A stretch of 64,000 nucleotides of DNA from Xenoacremonium recifei. Its lineage: Eukaryota; Ascomycota; Sordariomycetes; Hypocreales; Nectriaceae. Positions 20,462-31,800 of this stretch are shown here, piece by piece (within the stretch, counting starts at the first letter, position 1; the number at the start of each line of letters is the position of its first letter). The notes under the pieces were generated by a model. That model worked only from the letters and a program-made list of their open reading frames with translations. It was not told where the DNA came from and made no database searches. The translations under genes and the position numbers were made by a program. The DNA lies in contig WOFQ01000027.1 in NCBI GenBank assembly GCA_012184525.1, forward strand, positions 62,001 to 126,000, given 5' to 3'.

Positions 20462-21964
20462 CTAATTTGCCGTCTTGTCTTTCCTGGCCTTCTTTTCTAA
20501 TAAATAGTCTCCTCCTACAATCGCTTGATAGACGCCCTTCAGCCCAGGCATCGGCCAATGGGTTCTCACCGTCTTCGCTCTGGCATCCTTGGGATTCAGG
20601 TCCGTCTTCACTTTGTCATATACGCTAGGCAGATGCTCGGCGTCGTACTTGGCTCTCAATGCGTCATACGATTTCTTGTCGTAGTTTTCCCAGAACTCGT
20701 CTTCCGTATAGTATGCATGTGCATAAAGACACTTCTGGCCTCTCAATTCGTGCACCTTGCGCTCCACCTCTCGGTTCTGTCTGATGGCATCTTGACGATC
20801 ACCAGCTAAGGGTCCCCAAACTCCAAAGTTGAGAAGATCTGGACAGTCAGGTTTACCGCAATAAGAGTGAATACCGTGCTCCGCGTCGGGTGTGTCCCTT
20901 TTGATCTTAAGAGGACAGAGCCAGAGAGGGTAGATATTAACCTCTTGGCGTAGCCAGTCGTGGAACTCAACAGCCTTGTCGAAAGGGATGCCGACGTCTT
21001 GCAGCAAATAGAAGTCGGGGAGGTATGATCTGTGAAGGGCGCTATACATAACCCGAGAGTACATGAAAGAGTTCAGGGCAAAGCGCGTGATGCGGTTGAA
21101 AGGCATGAGGAAGTAGCGAAAGACATACCGGGCGGTCCAGAATGCGCCGCGGTCATAACGGAAGAAATAATCGACTGTAGGGAAATATTCTGTTATTAGT
21201 CCCTTCTCTTGCTTTGCGGAAGCTTTCAGCACATCCTGAGCTCTTAAATAGAACCACTTATCCTGCCTGCGAGTTAGTCGGATGGGTTGAGTTCCTTTCG
21301 GAGGCTCCTGCACGAGTCTCCCCGTGCAGACAACGGCACTTTCGCTGGAGAAAACAATGGCGTCGACGTAGTCGTGATATTTGTTGCTGGTTTCCTCCGT
21401 TATCATATTGACTGTCTCAGCCATAGATTTTGTAGGGTGATATGTGAGAGCAACATAACGCTTGGAATTGATCAACTCCAACTTCAATAATGTCACGACG
21501 CCCAGTGTCCCAAGTGCCGACGTAGCGCCCCAGAATAAATCTGGCCTCTCTGTTTTTGATGCTGTCATGATCTCTCCGTTCGGTGTCACAATCTCTATGG
21601 ACCTGACATTCGCCTCGAACGGCCCAAATCGGAACGAACTGCTCTCGCCAGATGTCCCTGAGAAGCCGCCTCCGGCAGTGATTCCAGGGAACTCCATGAC
21701 TACTGGCGGGATGAGCCCATACTTCATAGTTTCCTTGACTAGGGCGTCCATAGGGACGTTTGGCTCGACGAGAGCCCATCGATCGGCGGTGCTTATCCCA
21801 AGGATGTGGTTCAGTGAGCTCGTGTCGATGGTGTTGTCGGAGCGGCGCTGTGTCTGACGCGTGCTACTTGTTGAGCCATGATATAAGCGAAACGGTTCTT
21901 TTCGCTGGTAAAAGTCCTTGACTCTCTCAGATATAGCAAGAACTGCGGCCTTGTGGGCGTCCAT
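20462..21964 (-). CDS. FAD-linked oxidoreductase, Delta24-sterol reductase (DHCR24)-like
   Basis: Intronless, 500 aa. It contains an FAD-binding PCMH-type fold in the N-terminal half with EFPGITAGGGFSGTSGESSS, which corresponds to the glycine- and serine-rich flavin loop of DHCR24/DIMINUTO, then FGPFEANVRSIEIVTPNGE and DLFWGATSALGTLGVVT. The C-terminal half carries FRYDRGAFW, DVGIPFDKAVEF and PLWLCPLK, also found in that family. DHCR24 reduces the sterol C24 double bond with FAD and NADPH; whether this protein acts on sterols is inference. It lacks the N-terminal membrane anchor of animal and plant enzymes, so it may be soluble. Ergosterol synthesis normally uses Erg4 and Erg5 instead, so its role in a fungus is open. 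Confidence 0.82.
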   Translation of the reverse strand: MDAHKAAVLAISERVKDFYQRKEPFRLYHGSTSSTRQTQRRSDNTIDTSSLNHILGISTADRWALVEPNVPMDALVKETMKYGLIPPVVMEFPGITAGGGFSGTSGESSSFRFGPFEANVRSIEIVTPNGEIMTASKTERPDLFWGATSALGTLGVVTLLKLELINSKRYVALTYHPTKSMAETVNMITEETSNKYHDYVDAIVFSSESAVVCTGRLVQEPPKGTQPIRLTRRQDKWFYLRAQDVLKASAKQEKGLITEYFPTVDYFFRYDRGAFWTARYVFRYFLMPFNRITRFALNSFMYSRVMYSALHRSYLPDFYLLQDVGIPFDKAVEFHDWLRQEVNIYPLWLCPLKIKRDTPDAEHGIHSYCGKPDCPDLLNFGVWGPLAGDRQDAIRQNREVERKVHELRGQKCLYAHAYYTEDEFWENYDKKSYDALRAKYDAEHLPSVYDKVKTDLNPKDARAKTVRTHWPMPGLKGVYQAIVGGDYLLEKKARKDKTAN

Positions 21965-24252
21965 CGTCTTCGCTTCCGAGAGAGCCGAATCGGGAAGTCT
22001 TCAGCTTTCTGTTGGTTCTGGAGGTTGTCTACCGTGAGGTGTCGACTCCCCGCAGTATGTCTTGATGTTCCGTTGGAAAGAAGTGAGGTTGGTTTAGGTG
22101 GTAGAAGGCAAGCATAAGTGCTACAAGAAAGACTATGTAAGCGTCACAGCGATCAAGAGATATCTTCCGATCCTGGTCCCTCGCTTAGAAGCCAAGCGTC
22201 ATACGTCAGCGCCATTTCGGCTGACACCACCCTATACCAGATTCCGCCCTCCATTGTCGGCTCGCGTCAGAGATGAAGAGAGTAACAAGAAGAGAATTTG
22301 CGATCTATATTATGCAACAAAGAAATGCAATATTGAGTGGTGAATAATTTCGTCCACTCATGCTGGCGAGAAATCCGCGCTAGCTGATGACAATGCCTTC
22401 GTCTAAGGTACCTACTTGTATATAGCATTCTCTATGAAGGGGACAGTCGGGTAGGGTCCCAAATAATCCGAAACTCGACTTCCAGGCCAAATCCTTGTAG
22501 GATCCTCGAAGAAGAACACGAGAGCACTTTCCTGATACGTCGTTCGCCGGATTCCTACTGGTTTGCCAAGGCGACGGGATGGAGAAGACGACACATCACG
22601 GGCTCTAAGCCACCACCACCACGTAGAGGCACGGCTGGCCAGAATCAGCGCGACCATTCTTAGCTTTAGCTGATCTCGTGTCATTTCCAGCCAGTAAAAG
22701 ACGCTGGTCGCAGCACGTTTTGCTCAAAATGACGACGCCTTGAGGATATTTTCATCGGAGGAGGGGCTTACTGGTAGAGAGCATGTGGTAGAAGCTCCAA
22801 GTCTCGGCACAGCGGGTTCAACCTGAGGCTTCTGAACTCCTTTCGGACGATCAACACAAACATTCATTCATCCCTTCAAGATATTCTTATGAACATTACC
22901 TTACTTGCTCAAGAAAAGCCCCCTCCGCATTTTGCAGGTGGGGGGCTCGTGCCGGACTGAAGCAGCGCTGGCAATTTACGGAGCCCCCTGTTTTGTCTGT
23001 TTTGTCTCCTTCCGTCTCCCGTCTGCTTCCTTGCTTGCCTCTTTCCACCTCAGGCAGGTTCGACGTCTCCAGTGCTCCTTCCCGCTCCAAGTCTGCCTCC
23101 ACTACCTTATCTTCACCTCTTCCTACTTCTTCTTCTTCCTCTTTTCATCCCTCTTGCACCTCGGTCAAAACATCGACTTCTCCATCGGCACATCTTCAGA
23201 GCCTCGAATTCCGAACCGCAGAGGTCTTGGCACTTTTCCCGTCCTTCCCGTCTCTGTGCCAGACCGACTACCTCCAGACACTTCACCTCGCTATGCCGGC
23301 TCAATCAACAGTCCAGCAAGACACGATGCATCGTCGACCATCGTTGGAGGCCTCCGGATAGTTTAGGTCTATCCGCATCGGCCAACCGTCTTTCGAATGA
23401 TAGGCTAGCTGCTCCCCAAGATCGACAGCTTGTTTTGTGGATTCAACCGGCCTGCTTCTCCGCAACGTCGTCACCACCAATTCCAGGCCAGGCTCATAGA
23501 GGGGCAGATATGTGCGGATTCCTTCATTTCCCCGGCCGCTTTGAATCTATTACTTATATTGCTTCTAGCCTGCGCATCGTTTTTGATGCGTCCATTGACC
23601 ATATACATGCATGCATTCGAGAGATGTTACCCTTTTCCGTCCTCGCTCGAAACTACAGAGCGATAGAGAACTCCATCCCAACATAAGAGATCCAGTCTCT
23701 TTGCCGCATAACCTTCTGGGGGTTGTCAATGCCCATTTGATCGCAACTTACAAGCCACCCAGCACCCCCTGATGGCCGGCATCGCTCTGGATGATCCAAC
23801 TACTGTTCAGAACTCCTCTGGAAAGCCAGCTTCCAAGTACCATATTAAAGGATGAATACACTCTTCCCGGAGAGTGCGCCACCAGAACGCTGACAGGCAT
23901 GGGAGAGATGTCCATGATCACTTTTCGTCCGCGCCTCATCACTGACTCCGGGCGAGCGTGTTTTCGCGGGAATCCGGTCCATCTCTCCTTGTTTGAAAGG
24001 TTTCGATCCATCTCGTGATATAGCCCCAGACACGGGTTAAGTTATCCGCGAGCGACGTGGCCATCAAAAGGGTCACAAGGTCAGGCTGCTTTCGATCACT
24101 AGCTTTTCATGCCGAGTCGCAGAATTCCTTTGCGTGCATCCGGATGGGCTGGTCTGTTCCATGACCCTCAGGGTTAAAAGGCAACGTATGGCTGCGGCGA
24201 CAGTCTGAACACCCTTCAACAACCGATGATGACCCGATTTCCTCAGGCTTTG
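21965..24252. other. Intergenic region with CT-rich tract
   Basis: The 2.3 kb between the flavoprotein start and the bZIP stop have no confirmed gene. A strong pyrimidine-rich tract at about 22980-23200 resembles a fungal core promoter or leader on the plus strand. It is followed by the first ATG at 23293, which opens a 22-codon frame ending at 23361. This may be the first exon of an unrecognised gene or a uORF. Confidence 0.4.
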
Positions 24253-25273
24253 TCATCGCAGTATTGGAGGGAAGGGTCGGGTGCCGGTGTTTGGAACTGG
24301 CAACACACCTGGAACAATACCGCTCGGTGCTTTGGTTTCTTCATCTTGGCGGGAGTTGATGTTGGCCTCTTGACTTCGAGGCGACGTTGAAGTAAGGCGA
24401 CTCGAAAGTGTTGGACTCCGTGTACCGGCCGGAGGACTGACAACTGGAAGCTTGTCGACGGCGAGTTGAGGAACAAACCCTTGACTCTCCTGCTGAACGC
24501 TTGCAGTTGCAAGCATAGAGAGCTTGTCGATCGAGTTTGAATCCCGTCGCATTGGCTCTAGCACGAGCGGAGGCAACACGGGGTGGAGAGGTGGGTGATG
24601 CTGAGGCTGGTGCAAAGTGTGTCGCGGCTCAGCCGGGATAGGTCTTTGTGGAAGAACGGAGTTGAGTGGCCTCGGATTGCGGCTGTCCCTGTTGATCCCG
24701 ACAGCTGCATCAACAGCTTCGCGCGTGCTGCTCTCGATGCTCGGCTGTGGTACCCCGAAGTCGGCTCTCGAAGCGTCTGTGGATGGCGGCTGGGGGAGCG
24801 GCGGCAGAGCGACTTTGGGACTGGAGTCGACAGCTACCAGAGAAGGCTGTTGTGAGGCGGCTGATTGACCGATTGTGGCTTTTGAGGCTTCAACGGTGGT
24901 CTGGTCCGGAAAGCTCTGTAGGAAGGTTTCAACATCCTCCTTGGACACGCCGTGGTATCCCAGCAGCTGCCTCAGCCTCGAGTTCTCAACGGCGACATTC
25001 CGCGCTGCCTGCTGCATCTCCATAGTCGCCTCGACGCCGCGCCTCTCATAGTCTTGGACCTTTTTCTGCAATCCGTCGACATACTCCTTGTGACGGGCGC
25101 GCGAGCGACGCTGATTGTCACGGATGCGGATTGCTGTTGGGTTAGACGAACCCACAACCTGGCATGCATGTTAGAGAGAGAACCATGTGAAAGGGAACAG
25201 AATCGTCCCATGAAGTGCAAACGGCAAACGGCAAACGGAAGGGACGGAAGGGACTCGCCTTTTCTCCCGCCAT
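24253..25273 (-). CDS. bZIP transcription factor (short basic region-zipper, GC-AG intron)
   Basis: Nuclear regulator, modelled as exons 25273-25259 and 25158-24253, 306 aa. The basic region RIRDNQRRSRARHKEY carries the invariant Asn and Arg spacing of fungal bZIPs, followed by a heptad-like coiled coil to about residue 70 (ENSRLRQLLG) and the motif GVSKEDVETFLQSF. The rest is Pro/Ser/Gln-rich and probably disordered. No ATG precedes the basic region in frame: an in-frame TAA lies 15 nt upstream of the splice acceptor. The model therefore joins ATG GCG GGA GAA AAG to VVGSSNP through a 100-nt intron with donor GCGAGT, a GC-AG intron. This start is the weakest part of the model. Targets are unknown. 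Confidence 0.75.
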
Positions 25274-27175
25274 GGTCGTACTCGACGATCATCCAGTCGA
25301 CCTTGTTGGGGCTTCTACGGCTACACGGTGGCGATCGGAAGAGTCAGCAAGCGAGTTTTGATCTCTCGAGGTTGCCGAGTCGAGGACAACGCAATGACGG
25401 CCAAGCTCCGATGTTTCTTGGCGAGAGACAGATCCATGTCCTAGCAGTTGCAGATCCAGCTGCCGAACGAGTGGATTAGCGTCGAGGAGGTTTTAAGCCT
25501 ACATGCAACCATAATGCCTACACTATCAGGACTTCAACAATTGGCGAGACATGGAACGCGAGACAACAGGCGCGGCGGGCATGCGTGGGCCGGGGCGGCG
25601 GCGGCGGCGGCGGCGGCGAGAAGCAGAAGTCAAGGCGTTCCGTGCATTGGGTCCTTTTGGAGACCAAGGAATCCAGCATCGAGTCTGCCCAGCCAAGGGA
25701 CAACCGCGAGGATTCCGCGTTTGCTGACGGAGTCCCGTCCGTCCCCCATATCGCGCTCGGAGCTGGTGCTGGTGCTGGGAACCTAGTTACGTACCGACTT
25801 GGCCATCACGCCAGGCCAGGCCGGACGGCAAATACGAACCCTTGTCCTCCTTTGGCTGGCCGTCTTTCCAGGCCGTTGGCCCCGGTCTTCCTCCGCTCTG
25901 GACGCCGGCCGCATGCCCTCTCCTCCTCTTGCCCAATCCATCAACAGATCCGGGTCTACTATAAAAGGTTGCAGGACAATTTGCGGCATCTGGAACGTCC
26001 TGCTGGATTCTCGTTCAGCCCTCCGAGCCGCCCGATTTTTCCGCAGCGCGTTACTGGTCTGACAAACGAGCTGCGCCACGGGGTTTTCGGGGCAACCGAC
26101 TGCCAAGCCAGCCTCTCGGCAGCGTCTATCCGGGCGACTTGCGATACCGACTATTCACATCGATGCAGAGACAGCCCTCGCCCTGGCACTGGCATCACTG
26201 GACCAATCCGCTGCGCCATGGCATCGGGAAGGGCTGGCCAGCGCGACACTTGTCCCTCAGCGGCGCCCCTCCGCCAAGCCGTGCTCCAGGGCTGCCTTGC
26301 GAAGCTGTCACCGTCGCCCTCGTGCTGGTTGGAGGAGCCGCTTGACGCTTGATCAACAGCCCACCCAACCGTTGCACAACGGCCGATGATTATCTGCTTG
26401 CTGCCTGTCACCCGCGCTATCCACAGCTTCACTGCGACCTGCAAGACGAAGAGGTCTCGGCCGCCGGTGGCCAAGCCTTGGCCTCGAACGGAGGAAAGTG
26501 ATATGGCTTCTCGAACGGGCTGGGCCAGCAGCTCATTGTCACATTCCCCCTCGTCCTTTGTTCTGGCCCCTCCCTCCTGCTGCTGAACCCCCGCCTACCT
26601 GCATTTCCAACTAGTAAGACACATTGTAGGTTGCACTGTTGCTGGAGAGCCTGAAGACCGTGCGACTCCGAGTTGCCGAGGGGGGCTCGATCTACGCACG
26701 TATTCGTACCTATTTTGAGTTGCAGAGCTGAGGCAAGCCGGTAGGAGTCTCCACGGGCTTTGCGTAGAAGGCCCTGGAGTAGACTTCCTGCGTATTTGTG
26801 CAATGTGCACAAGAGCCCCTAATGGATAGTAACTTGTGTGCTTCGCCCTTGTATTAACAGCTCTACCCGCCCCGGTCCAGGCCCCGCGAGATGCAGCCAC
26901 CGTCCAACCGATATCAAATACCTAAACTCCGTATTCCATGCCCCCATAGCGACGAAAAACAATGCATTCTGATAGGGTATCATAATTCCGCCAAAAGAAC
27001 CTATTCCCTGCTTGCACCCGGTGTCCGCACATCTATGTCATGTAAGGCGTCTCACCGGTGAGGACTCCCCGTGTCCAGCCCCAGCCAACCAGCTCGTCTC
27101 CCAGTCCCAGCAGCCCTGCAACTCCTCGGGATCAACGGCCGCATCCGTCTCCGTCACCGCACCCTCGCCATTCGC
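25274..27175. other. Intergenic region between bZIP start and TAF11 3' end
   Basis: This 1.9-kb GC-rich stretch includes a CGG microsatellite and the upstream region of the bZIP gene. A long plus-strand open frame (25585-26352) is a product of GC-rich sequence with repetitive, domain-free translation. I find no gene. Confidence 0.5.
25593..25617. repeat. CGG trinucleotide microsatellite
   Basis: About eight perfect CGG units, 320 bp upstream of the bZIP start codon. Confidence 0.85.
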
Positions 27176-28236
27176 TCACTTGAAGAGCCGCTTGCCCGTC
27201 CGCGTCGAGAACCGCTCAACCCCACTGCCCTGCTGAGCATGCCAGAGCTGCTGCACGCCGACGCCGCGGCTCTCGCCCGAGACTTTGTACCGACGCCAGG
27301 CCTCGCGCAGATGGTCTGGTCGCAAAGGGCCGCGCTTCAGGTCGGGAGGCTCTTCGTCGCTGGGGCCGGCGTCGTTGGTGGATGGCGGCGGTGTTGGGAG
27401 GTCGCTCTGTTTCTCGCCGGCGTGGATCCATTCGGCCTGCACGAGGCGGGCCTTTTCGATGATCTCGCCGGCGAAGAGCTTGGCTACGGCCTTGACGGCG
27501 GTGCTGACGTTTTGCGGAACTGATTGTGATACCGTTGCGTTGACCACCTGGATGCTGTGTCAGTGATTTCTCTTTCGTAAACATCCCGTGTTCATGTAGA
27601 CACTGAACGTACCCGCTTGACCACTGAGTCTGCCAGTTTTGCTGCGCGGTACAGCTCGTACCGGTTATACTGTTGGCTGTCGAACGACTCAACCAGCATA
27701 GCTCGCAGCCGAATCTCCTCCTGCTTCTGCTCCTGCGTCCTTGCCCCTCCCACATCCTCCAGCGCCATCTCCGCCTTCTCATCATCCTCGTCCTCCTCCG
27801 CGTCCTTATCCCCGCCCTGCCCGCTCACGTTTGTCGGCGCCCGGCCGCCCACCAAGCTCGGCGTCTGCTCCGCGCTCTCATCCCCCCCGGCGCCGCCCTT
27901 TCCCGCGCCCCGCGCCTTGCGACCGCGCTTCTTGCGAGGCCCGCCGGCCGCACTGCTCACGGCACTGCCGCTCACATGGCTTATGGCATCGACCGATGGC
28001 GACCTAGCGTACGGCGATTGCGCCTCGGGCGGGAAAGATGTCTGGCGGAGGGGATGCACTGGAGTGGGTGTGCCGGCTGCGGCGACGGCCGACTGGGACA
28101 GCGTGGAGGCCTTGCGGCGCTTGACGGGCGGGTTGACGTCGAGTGTGGATGAGCGCTTCTTATTGGGGATCTGCGCGGGAGATGGGTAGGGCGGCGACAT
28201 GCCCGAGGGGGAGGTCGCGTAGGGCGGCGAAGCCAT
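27176..28236 (-). CDS. TAF11: TFIID subunit TAF11
   Basis: TBP-associated factor 11, a histone-fold partner of TAF13 in the TFIID complex for Pol II initiation. Exons 28236-27613 and 27547-27176 encode 331 aa. A disordered N-terminus with Pro/Ser repeats, a basic GPRKKRGRK patch and an acidic stretch (DKDAEEDEDDEKAEM) precede the conserved TAFII28 domain. It runs from about residue 185 to 265: RAMLVESFDSQQYNRYELYR, KLADSVVKR, then after the intron VVNATVSQSVPQNVSTAVK and FAGEIIEKARLVQ. The intron falls inside the histone fold at a codon boundary. The C-terminal tail is Pro-rich and ends basic. It sits downstream of and codirectional with KDM5. Confidence 0.95.
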
Positions 28237-28818
28237 CGTGAGGTGCTCGGCGAGATGCGCCTTTCGTTGGTAGAGGGGTTCGGTAGGAGAGGAATGGCTG
28301 AGTCTGTAGCTTTATAGGCAACAGGAACCGGCGATGCAAGAGACAGCACACGAGCCAATCGTAGAGTTGATGAGGGTGATGGCGACGGCCTTAATCTAGA
28401 TGTAGTTGGAGTTTCGTGATGCTGGTGAAGCTGAGTAGGCTGCCTGTCACGGAACGCGGATTAACCTGGAGGTGACAAAACGGAGACCCGCGAAGCCGCC
28501 GGGAAAGCACGTGCATCATCACGTGCAGCCTTCTCCCCCAGGCATCATGCTTTAGCAGGACAGTACAGGCCGTAAAGGCGTCTAAAGTCATGAAAAATTA
28601 GCAAAGAAAAGTTGACTTTTATGTTGCAGCTCAAGATAGATATCAATTCTTCAATGTCTCAATCAACATCACCCAATATTTGTACAAAAAGCAACAGTCC
28701 TGTTCCTGATTACCGTAGTCCGCAGCTGTCCTGAGATTTTCCATTGGAAATCAGCGACTCCCTTTTATCCATGCCAAAAACTCCTTCGTAGAACCCGATC
28801 ACTGGATATCGTCATCAA
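28237..28818. other. Intergenic region, KDM5 3' flank / TAF11 promoter
   Basis: The 582 bp contain the TAF11 upstream sequence and KDM5 3' UTR. No coding feature was seen. Confidence 0.55.
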
Positions 28819-31800
28819 TCACTCCCCATCTAACAAAGCGTCCATCCCGTTGCGCTCGTTCTCTAGAGAGTCCGCTGTCACAGGACCATCCCGAGCTGTT
28901 TCTTTCTTCACGTCATCATCATCCTCCTGATTCGTCATCTCTTTGAACATTTGGTCCACGTTGCCCTCATCCTGCTTCATTGAATCGTCCATTCCGTGTG
29001 GTGAGAGTGAACGTCCTTGCTCGCCAATGGAGCCTCTTCCCCATACGTGCGAGCCCCAGATTTTCTCAGCCTGCTTTCTGCCGTTCTCCGTACGGGAGAG
29101 GATTTCAAGAGCCTTATTCTTGCCAGCCTCGGTTTGCAGGTTGATTCCATCGTCTTGGTCAAGCAGTAGACGCTCCTCCATCGACAAGGACGAGTGGTCC
29201 GTAAAGAGTTGCGGTCCGCCGACGCCCATCAGTCTTGGGAAAAGGCCACGTTCAAGTTCGATCTGCTCCTTTGTTTTACCATCAATTGAGTGTCCTGATC
29301 GGTCAGGGAGCCCCTGACGACTAGCACTGCCTGCAGAGCCACCGCTTTCCGGCGATCCGGCATAGAAAGAAGGACCACCATAGACCGCAACTGACGAGGG
29401 AGGCATGATTGGACGCGAAGTTTGTGCGGCGGCAGCAGCCGCTTCTGCGTTCGCGGCTTTCCGTCGGAGGCTGTTCGCCTTCCCCTTGGCATGCTCTGGT
29501 AAATCGTCCGGATTATCAACACCGTACTCGACAAGCATCTTCTGCAACTTCGTTGGCCGAGGCTTTCGTGTGCTGAGCGACACTTCCAAGATTGGTGGAG
29601 CTTCAGGGGCCACAGGGCACCACTTGTGCAGTTCTTGTCGGAAGAAGTTGGTTTCGTACGCCAGAAGGACCTCCGCACCCTCAATCTTTCGTAGGTAGAA
29701 TCGTTGCGTCTCGGCTTCCGCCTCCGTCGACAGCATTGGATTGCAGTACCTGGCAATGTGATCTCGGAATGTCTGCGCGTTGTCGATAATCGCCCGAAGG
29801 ACTTCTTCTTCCTCGGGTTGGAAAGGAAGGCCGGCGATCTCGTCCGCAATTGCCACCAGATCCTCCAGCTTGGGCCGAGCCGCGTCTCGAGGAATCTTCA
29901 TCCGCCAATCGCAGATAGGGCAGGTGTATTTGTCGTCTTCTTTAACCTTTCCTCGGGCTATCTTGAGGCACTTATAATGATACCTGCTGTTGTCAGAAAA
30001 AGGGACAATGCAATGGATTAAGATGGCTTACCATTCGTGACATAGCTCGCACTCGATCATCATACCCGCTTCTATTTTTCGGCAAATGCAAAACACCTGT
30101 CGAGAACGGGGATCCTCCCATCGACCCATGCCGGGCTCGGGACTGGTTTCTCGCGACACGGGCTCGCCCGGCAAGCGGGGGGTGTCGTGTTCGATGTCGA
30201 AACAATCTTTGTTTCGCTCAAGAACGTATTCAAGATGACTTTTCAGGATATGAAGCGGAGCATTCGACTTGCCAAACAACTTCTTCCCCTTCCGCATCCA
30301 ATCCTCGTGTCGCTTCCGTTCGTTCTCGAGTTCCAGAGTTCCATTGGGCTTAGAATTGAGGTCCTCCAGCTTCTTAGCTATCTCGACGGCCTCGGAGTAC
30401 TTGGGCCTGTTATGATAATCAGGGTCGCGACATCGGTCAGTAAGGTCGATGATCTGGCGTTGTGCTTCGCGCTGCTTGAGAAGGATTTGGTCGACAGCCG
30501 CTAGGGTTTCCTGTGACACTGGCCAAGCATTGGCTTGAACCTGTGTCGAGAGGGCTTCAAGCTGCGGGTAGTGGATGAAATCTGCGTTAATGAGTTCCTG
30601 CGCCTTCTGGTCCCAGTTCTTCCCCGATTGCAGTTGCTCGCAATAGTATGTCAGATGGTCGTTGTATGATGGAATCATAAGCCTTTTACCCTCGTCGATT
30701 AGCTCCTGTACCTCCTTAAGGGACAGGAAAGCTCCACGACTGGCGCGGGCCTTCATATTCCATCGCATCTGCTCGAGAACCTTGGATAATCCGTCAAGTT
30801 CTGGCGTATCCACGTTGAAGCTGCGACCCTCTTCGAGAAGCTCTTCGATTGTTTCTGGTTGAAGCGTGGCTGTGTTCTCCAGAGCTCGGGCAGCGTTGAT
30901 CTGGAACTCTTTGATGGCTTCTGCCCGCTCACGGAGCTGGAGGATCTCGGGGCATTCAAATCCTAGCCGGTCTGCCTCATCGATAAGCCGATAAATATTG
31001 GAAACGTTTCGAGATTCCCGTTCTTTCTGATCCTGATATGCACTGCCGACCGACTTCCGTATACCAGTTTGCCAGGCTCTCTCGTTCTTGCGGCGATTCT
31101 GTTGCTTTCGAACGATGTAGTTCGTTGCTTCTTCGACCCAGTCATTACATCGATCAACAAACTCACGAAGAAGAGGCAAAGACGGGAGGTCAAAGGGAAT
31201 TCGCTCTCCCTCATGAAGCATGCTTCGTAGTGTCTTCAGAGAGGGGGTTGCCTCCTCTTCAAGCAAGGCGGTGTACTTGTCTTCCCAGATCTCGGGGGTG
31301 CGGGACTTCTCGACCACCTTCTCGTGTATCTCAGACATAGATTCCTCCGTCTTCCGATAGATGAGAACGTGCTCTTCGCCAGCATATCGTTGTTGCTCAG
31401 TGAGGTCACAGCAGGGGTGATTACCTGCATGCACCACGCACAGCACTTTGCCGGAGCGCAGACATTTGAACCGTGACAAGTATGAGAAGGCTTTGCAGTA
31501 GCTGCAGCATTGCTCTTCTTCGTCTGCCACATCCGAATCGTCGATCTTGAACTTCAGGGCACACGAGTCCTCGTTGCCACCCTTGACTTTACAGTCGTGT
31601 GCCAAAATTTCCCGGTGTCTTGTCAGGAAGTCTTCTCTTTGAGAAAGCTCTCGCTTGCATATGCGATCCAAAGCGGGAGCAAGCCACTTTGACGTCTGGA
31701 TCGAGAGGCCGGATGGTGTACTTCCCTCAGCGGCGGTCCACAGCAACTCATCGTGGGAGAAGCAGGGTTGCTTCCTGAAGAGTTGCAAGCGCTCCACTCC

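Noticed and set aside
23072..23686. Plus-strand open frame of 204 codons in the CT-rich region
   Set aside because: Its Leu/Pro/Ser start comes from the pyrimidine tract and the remainder has no recognisable domain.
25585..26352. Plus-strand open frame of 255 codons beginning in the CGG repeat
   Set aside because: Starts in a GGC microsatellite, is Arg/Pro/Ser-rich in line with GC content, and shows no motif or splice logic.
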